From NCBI RefSeq assembly GCF_040050925.1, contig NZ_CP157390.1, positions 2,232,001 through 2,296,000 on the forward strand: a stretch of 64,000 nt of DNA. The letters run 5' to 3'. Positions within the stretch are counted from its first letter, which is position 1. Each line of letters opens with the position of its first letter. Of this stretch, positions 60,345 through 64,000 are shown one piece after another. Made by a program: the position numbers and the translations under genes. This DNA comes from Leifsonia sp. NPDC080035 (GTDB taxonomy: Bacteria > Actinomycetota > Actinomycetes > Actinomycetales > Microbacteriaceae). The notes beneath the pieces were generated by a model. That model was not told the DNA's origin. It searched no databases and saw only the letters and a list, made by a program, of their open reading frames with translations.

Positions 60345-62483
60345 GTGACTTCGACGACCTCCGCCTTCGCCCTGCCCGATCGACTGTCCGCCAAACGAGA
60401 CCCCGCCCTCATCGCCGCCGACGAACGGCACTTCGCCGCAATCGCCGAGAGCATCGCCGGGGAGGTCGCCGCGATCCTCGCGCGGCTCGACGCCGAGCGC
60501 CGTGCGCCCGGCGGCCATGGCCAGGCCGCGCTCGACCGCGACCTGGAGATCCACCGGCTGAGCGCCCGCCTGCGCACCCTGCGCCGCTACGGAATCGACC
60601 TCTGCCTCGGCCGGATGGTCGTCGAGGGCGGGGCGGAGCCGGTGTACATCGGCCGGCTCGGCCTCACCGCCGCCGACGGCACCCGGCTGCTGACCGACTG
60701 GCGCTCGCCCGCCGCCGAGCCGTTCTTCGGCGCCACCCTCGCCGACCCGATGGGCCTGGCGAGCCGACGGCGCTACCGCTGGTCGCGCGGCCGGGTCATC
60801 GACTACTGGGACGAGGCGTTCACCGCGGAGGGCTTCGCCGGCGCCGCCGCTCTCGACGACCAGTCGTCGTTCATCGCCAGCCTCGGCAGCACCCGCTCCT
60901 CGCGGATGCGGGATGTGCTGGCCACGCTGCAGGCCGACCAGGACGCGATCATCCGCGCCGGCTCCCGCGGAGCGCTCGTGGTGGACGGCGGCCCCGGCAC
61001 CGGCAAGACCGTCGTCGCCCTGCACCGCGCCGCGTACCTCCTCTACTCCGAACCGCACCTGCAGCAGCATCGGGGCGGCGTGCTGTTCGTCGGGCCGAGC
61101 GACGGCTACCTTTCGTACGTCTCGGATGTGCTGCCGAGCCTGGGTGAGGAGGGTGTGCAGATCTGCACGCTGCGCGATCTGGTGCCCGAGGGCGCCGATG
61201 CGCTGCCCGAGGCCGACCAGCGAGTCGCCGCGCTGAAGGCCTCCGGTGCGCTGGTGGATGCGGTGGAGGCGGCCGTCCGGGCATACGAGACGCCATCAGA
61301 GCGGTCCGTGCTGGTCGAGACGGAGTGGGCGGACGTGCGGGTCGGTCCGGCGGAATGGGCGGACGCGTTCGCCGCCGCCGATCCCGCGCTCAGCCACAAC
61401 GAGGCGCGCGACCAGGTCTGGGAGGAGCTGATCGGCATCCTCGCCGACCGCTTCGACGAGGAGCTGCCGCCGCGCCTGGTGCGCCGCGAGCTGGAGCGGG
61501 ACGAGGGGCTCCGCCGCGCGTTCGCCCGCGCGTGGCCGGTGCTCGATCCCGCCGGGCTGGTCGCGGACCTGCTCACCGTGCCGGGCTTTCTGCGACGCTG
61601 CGCGCCGACCCTCGGCGAGGACGACATCCGGCTGCTCCAGCGCCAGGACGCCCGTGCCTGGACGGTCGCCGACCTGCCGCTCCTCGACGCCGCCCGCCGC
61701 CGCGCGGGCGATCCGGCGGCCGTCGGCATCGACCGGAGGCGCGAGGCGGTCGTCGGCGCGGAGCGCGAGCGGATGGCGCAGGTCGTCGACGACCTGATCG
61801 CGGCCGACGACGGCGAGGGCCTGGTGACGATGCTCCGCGGCGCGGACGTGCAGAACTCGCTCGACGACGAGACCGTGCTGCCGCGGCTCGACCCGGACGC
61901 GCTGGCCGGCCCGTTCGCGCACATCGTCGTCGACGAGGCGCAGGAGCTGACCGACGCGGAGTGGAGGATGCTGCTCGCGCGCTGCCCGTCGCGCAGCTTC
62001 ACCGTCGTCGGCGACCGCGCGCAGGCCAGGCACGGCTTCACCGAGTCGTGGCAGGACCGGCTGACGCGCGCGGGTCTGAGGGACGTCTCGCTCGCCTCGC
62101 TCGGCATCAACTACCGCACCCCTGAAGAGATCATGGCGGTCGCCGCGCCCGTCATCCGGGCGGTGCTGCCGGACGCCAACGTCCCGACGTCGATCCGCTC
62201 CTCCGGCATCCCGGTGGCGTACGGCGCGGCCGACGAGCGCGACGCCGTGCTGGACGACTGGCTCGCTGGGCACGAGGACGGCGTGGCGTGCGTGATCGGC
62301 GACCCGGCCTTCGCGGGGCGGCCGCGCATCCCGTCGCTCACGCCGGAGTCGGCGAAGGGCCTCGAGTTCGACCTCGTCGTGCTCGTCGACCCGGAGCGTT
62401 TCGGCGACGGCGTCCTCGGCGGCGTCGACCGCTACGTCGCGATGACCCGCGCCACCGAGCGCCTCGTCGTCCTGACCTCGTGA
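60345..62483 (+). CDS. helR: HelR/HelD-type helicase-like RNA polymerase protection protein
   Basis: This 712-residue protein has an N-terminal coiled-coil (about 20-85), helicase motif I GGPGTGKTVVALHRAAYLL with catalytic Lys221, motif II VVDEAQE, motif III VVGDRAQ, and later motifs GINYRT, AKGLEFDLVVLV and YVAMTRATERL. HelD proteins dissociate stalled RNA polymerase; HelR additionally displaces rifamycins. The RAE just upstream favours HelR. Start GTG, 8 nt after CAGAAT. Confidence 0.9.
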   Translation: MTSTTSAFALPDRLSAKRDPALIAADERHFAAIAESIAGEVAAILARLDAERRAPGGHGQAALDRDLEIHRLSARLRTLRRYGIDLCLGRMVVEGGAEPVYIGRLGLTAADGTRLLTDWRSPAAEPFFGATLADPMGLASRRRYRWSRGRVIDYWDEAFTAEGFAGAAALDDQSSFIASLGSTRSSRMRDVLATLQADQDAIIRAGSRGALVVDGGPGTGKTVVALHRAAYLLYSEPHLQQHRGGVLFVGPSDGYLSYVSDVLPSLGEEGVQICTLRDLVPEGADALPEADQRVAALKASGALVDAVEAAVRAYETPSERSVLVETEWADVRVGPAEWADAFAAADPALSHNEARDQVWEELIGILADRFDEELPPRLVRRELERDEGLRRAFARAWPVLDPAGLVADLLTVPGFLRRCAPTLGEDDIRLLQRQDARAWTVADLPLLDAARRRAGDPAAVGIDRRREAVVGAERERMAQVVDDLIAADDGEGLVTMLRGADVQNSLDDETVLPRLDPDALAGPFAHIVVDEAQELTDAEWRMLLARCPSRSFTVVGDRAQARHGFTESWQDRLTRAGLRDVSLASLGINYRTPEEIMAVAAPVIRAVLPDANVPTSIRSSGIPVAYGAADERDAVLDDWLAGHEDGVACVIGDPAFAGRPRIPSLTPESAKGLEFDLVVLVDPERFGDGVLGGVDRYVAMTRATERLVVLTS

Positions 62484-62509
62484 CCCGGGCGGCCCGCCCT
62501 GCCGTCGAA

Positions 62510-62558
62510 CACAGGAAAAGTGTCGCGAAATCGCCCGAATCGCGACATTTTCCCTGTG
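62510..62558. terminator. 19-bp imperfect stem-loop between convergent genes
   Basis: Bases 62510-62528 pair with 62540-62558 at 17 of 19 positions around an 11-nt loop. It lies between helR and soxR and could terminate both; the ATTTTCC side supplies a short T run. Confidence 0.75.
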
Positions 62559-62578
62559 CTCGGCGGCCCAGGGCGGGG

Positions 62579-63022
62579 CTAGTCCTCCCAGCGCCGGGGG
62601 CCGGGGCCCTCGGCGGCGAGGGCGTCTTCGGGGTTCTGGAGGGAGCAGGTGCGCAGACTCAGGCAGCCGCAGCCCATGCAGCCGGTGAGGTCGTCGCGGA
62701 GGTGCTCGAGCGCCCGGATGCGCTCGTCCAATTCGTCCCGCCAGAGCCGGGACAGCCGCGCCCAGTCCTTCTTGGTCGGCGTGCGGCCGGCGGGGAGGGA
62801 GCCGAGCGCGGCACGGATGTCGGCGAGCGGTACGCCGACCCGCTGCGAGACCCGGATGAACGCCACGCGGCGCAGTACGTCGCGGCGGTACCGGCGCTGG
62901 TTGCCGGCGGTGCGCTCGCTCTCGATCAGTCCCTCACGCTCGTAGAAGTGCAGCGCGGAGACCGCGACGCCGCTGCGGGAGGCGACGTCGCCGACGCTGA
63001 GGATCGGTTCCGACGGGGTCAT
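62579..63022 (-). CDS. soxR: Redox-sensitive MerR-type activator SoxR
   Basis: A 147-residue MerR protein with N-terminal helix-turn-helix (LSVGDVASRSGVAVSALHFY) and the [2Fe-2S] ligand pattern CMGCGCLSLRTC (C-x2-C-x-C-x5-C), which defines SoxR. In actinobacteria SoxR responds to redox-active metabolites and quinones. Divergent from an MFS gene with a SoxR box in between. Confidence 0.96.
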   Translation of the reverse strand: MTPSEPILSVGDVASRSGVAVSALHFYEREGLIESERTAGNQRRYRRDVLRRVAFIRVSQRVGVPLADIRAALGSLPAGRTPTKKDWARLSRLWRDELDERIRALEHLRDDLTGCMGCGCLSLRTCSLQNPEDALAAEGPGPRRWED

Positions 63023-63025
63023 TGA

Positions 63026-63043
63026 CCTCAACCATAGTTGAGG
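63026..63043. promoter_or_regulatory. SoxR operator in an 18-bp promoter spacer
   Basis: CCTCAAC-CATA-GTTGAGG is a perfect dyad matching the SoxR box (CCTCAA...TTGAGG). It lies between a -35 TTGACC (63023-63028) and a -10 TAGGCT (63047-63052), the geometry for MerR-type activation of the MFS gene, and also close to the soxR start. Confidence 0.92.
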
Positions 63044-63058
63044 TTCTAGGCTGGCGGC

Positions 63059-64000
63059 ATGACTTCTCGCGACGGGGATGCCTCCCTGCCGGACACCGCT
63101 CCGCCGCCCGCATCCGCACCCGACAGCCCGCAGACCCTCCCGAAACCGGAGGGCGTGCTCGGCCCGCGCTTCCGCTGGGTGAGCATCGGGATGTTCCTGC
63201 TCGTGATGCTCGCGGCGTTCGAGGCGATGGCGGTCACCACGATCATGCCGACCGTCAGCCGGGAGCTCGACGGGGCCGGGCTGTACGCGTTCGCGTTCGC
63301 CGGCCCGCTCGCCGTGAGCGTGGTCGGGATGGTGCTCGCGGGCGTGTGGTCGGACCGTGGCAACCCGCGCAACGCGCTGTTCGCGTCCGTCGTGCTCTTC
63401 GCGGTCGGCCTGACCGTTGCGGGTGGCGCGCCGGACATGGTCCTCTTCGTGACCGGGCGGCTGGTACACGGCCTCGCCGGCGGCGCGGTGACCGTCGCGC
63501 TCTACGTGATCGTGGCGCGCGTCTACCCGCCCGCGCTGCACGCCCGCATCTTCGCCGCCTTCGCGGCGGCGTGGGTGATCCCCTCGCTGATCGGCCCCGT
63601 GGTCGCCGGGGCGCTCGCGGAGACGGTGGGCTGGCGCTGGGTGTTCCTCGGCGTCGTCGGCCTCGTCGTGCTCGCGATGCTGATGGTGGTGCCCGCGATG
63701 CGCGGAGTGCACGGACCCGCCGAGCACGCCGCGCTCGGCCGCCGGGAACTGGTCCGCATCGGCTGGGCGGTGCTCGTGGCCGCCGCCGTGCTCGCGCTCA
63801 CGCTCGCGGCGGAGTCGCGTGGACTGGTGCAGTGGCTCGCGCCGGTGCTGGCGACCGTGGTCGCCCTCGTCGCGCTGCGCCCGCTGCTGCCGACCGGCAC
63901 GCTGCGCGCGCGCCGCGGACTGCCCAGCGTGATCCTCATGCGCGCCCTCGTCGCCGGCACGTTCTTCGCCGCCGAGGTGTACGTGCCGCTGCTGCTGGTG
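63059..64000 (+). CDS. MFS transporter, partial
   Basis: The frame begins at an ATG 6 nt after TAGGCT and is still open at the right edge, giving the first 314 residues. A hydrophilic N-terminus (Pro-rich, about 35 residues) precedes helices 1-8; motifs include AFEAMAVTTIMPTVS in helix 1, the loop SDRGNPRNAL and antiporter motif C-like IPSLIGPVVAGALAE. The SoxR box before it predicts induction by redox-cycling compounds. Confidence 0.92.
   Translation, partial: MTSRDGDASLPDTAPPPASAPDSPQTLPKPEGVLGPRFRWVSIGMFLLVMLAAFEAMAVTTIMPTVSRELDGAGLYAFAFAGPLAVSVVGMVLAGVWSDRGNPRNALFASVVLFAVGLTVAGGAPDMVLFVTGRLVHGLAGGAVTVALYVIVARVYPPALHARIFAAFAAAWVIPSLIGPVVAGALAETVGWRWVFLGVVGLVVLAMLMVVPAMRGVHGPAEHAALGRRELVRIGWAVLVAAAVLALTLAAESRGLVQWLAPVLATVVALVALRPLLPTGTLRARRGLPSVILMRALVAGTFFAAEVYVPLLLV

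Overview
The window is high-GC actinobacterial DNA. GC-ending codons dominate, GTG starts and ATGA/GTGA overlaps are common, and many genes begin directly at a start codon placed 6-7 nt after a TANNNT -10 element (leaderless mRNAs). Gene content and the very frequent GGATGC/GCATCC hexamer suggest Microbacteriaceae (Leifsonia or a relative). That placement is an inference; no rRNA or other phylogenetic marker beyond rplJ-rplL is present. No tRNA, rRNA, IS element, prophage or CRISPR array was seen.

Layout. (1) 1-2307: a less GC-biased accessory stretch of small unrecognised, mostly membrane proteins, possibly decayed. (2) 2316-9706: a sugar-oxidation locus with a ThuA-like protein, three Gfo/Idh/MocA oxidoreductases, two xylose-isomerase-like TIM barrels and a ROK repressor around an AT-rich palindromic operator. 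(3) 9774-16653: a pentapeptide-repeat protein, a MacB-like ABC exporter, a response regulator/histidine kinase pair and an alpha/beta hydrolase. (4) 16644-28188: a carbohydrate utilisation locus (SGNH hydrolase, large alpha/alpha-barrel glycosidase-like protein, ABC importer, mannose-6-phosphate-isomerase-like protein, ROK kinase, LacI regulator, secreted propeller-like protein) carrying three near-identical LacI-type operators. (5) 28205-29853: L10 leader, rplJ, rplL and a 45-codon small gene between terminators. (6) 29994-32470: a methyltransferase and a MarR/MFS efflux pair with a palindromic operator on the promoter. (7) 32836-37416: a second sugar ABC operon (binding protein, two permeases, small membrane protein, LacI) with its own operator. 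(8) 37617-50888: an ABC exporter, mntH with a DtxR/MntR box and a convergent mntR, cbs-metB, and a run of small leaderless genes (VOC, HEAT, GNAT, YbdK-type ligase, AraC-type regulator, thioredoxin). (9) 50934-56817: a 1217-residue surface protein with an LAxTG-type sorting signal and a Tat-exported phospholipase C. (10) 57017-64000: GntR, amino-acid permease, LacI, a HelR-type RNA polymerase-protecting helicase behind an exact-looking rifamycin-associated element, and a soxR/MFS divergent pair with a SoxR box between -35 and -10.

The most informative signals are regulatory and can be read by eye: the rifamycin-associated element before helR, the MntR box, the SoxR box, the MarR dyad, two separate LacI operator types, and one consistent leaderless promoter geometry at 16 genes. 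Together they describe a soil or plant-associated heterotroph that takes up and oxidises glycosides, tightly regulates metals and redox-responsive efflux, and is equipped to resist rifamycins.
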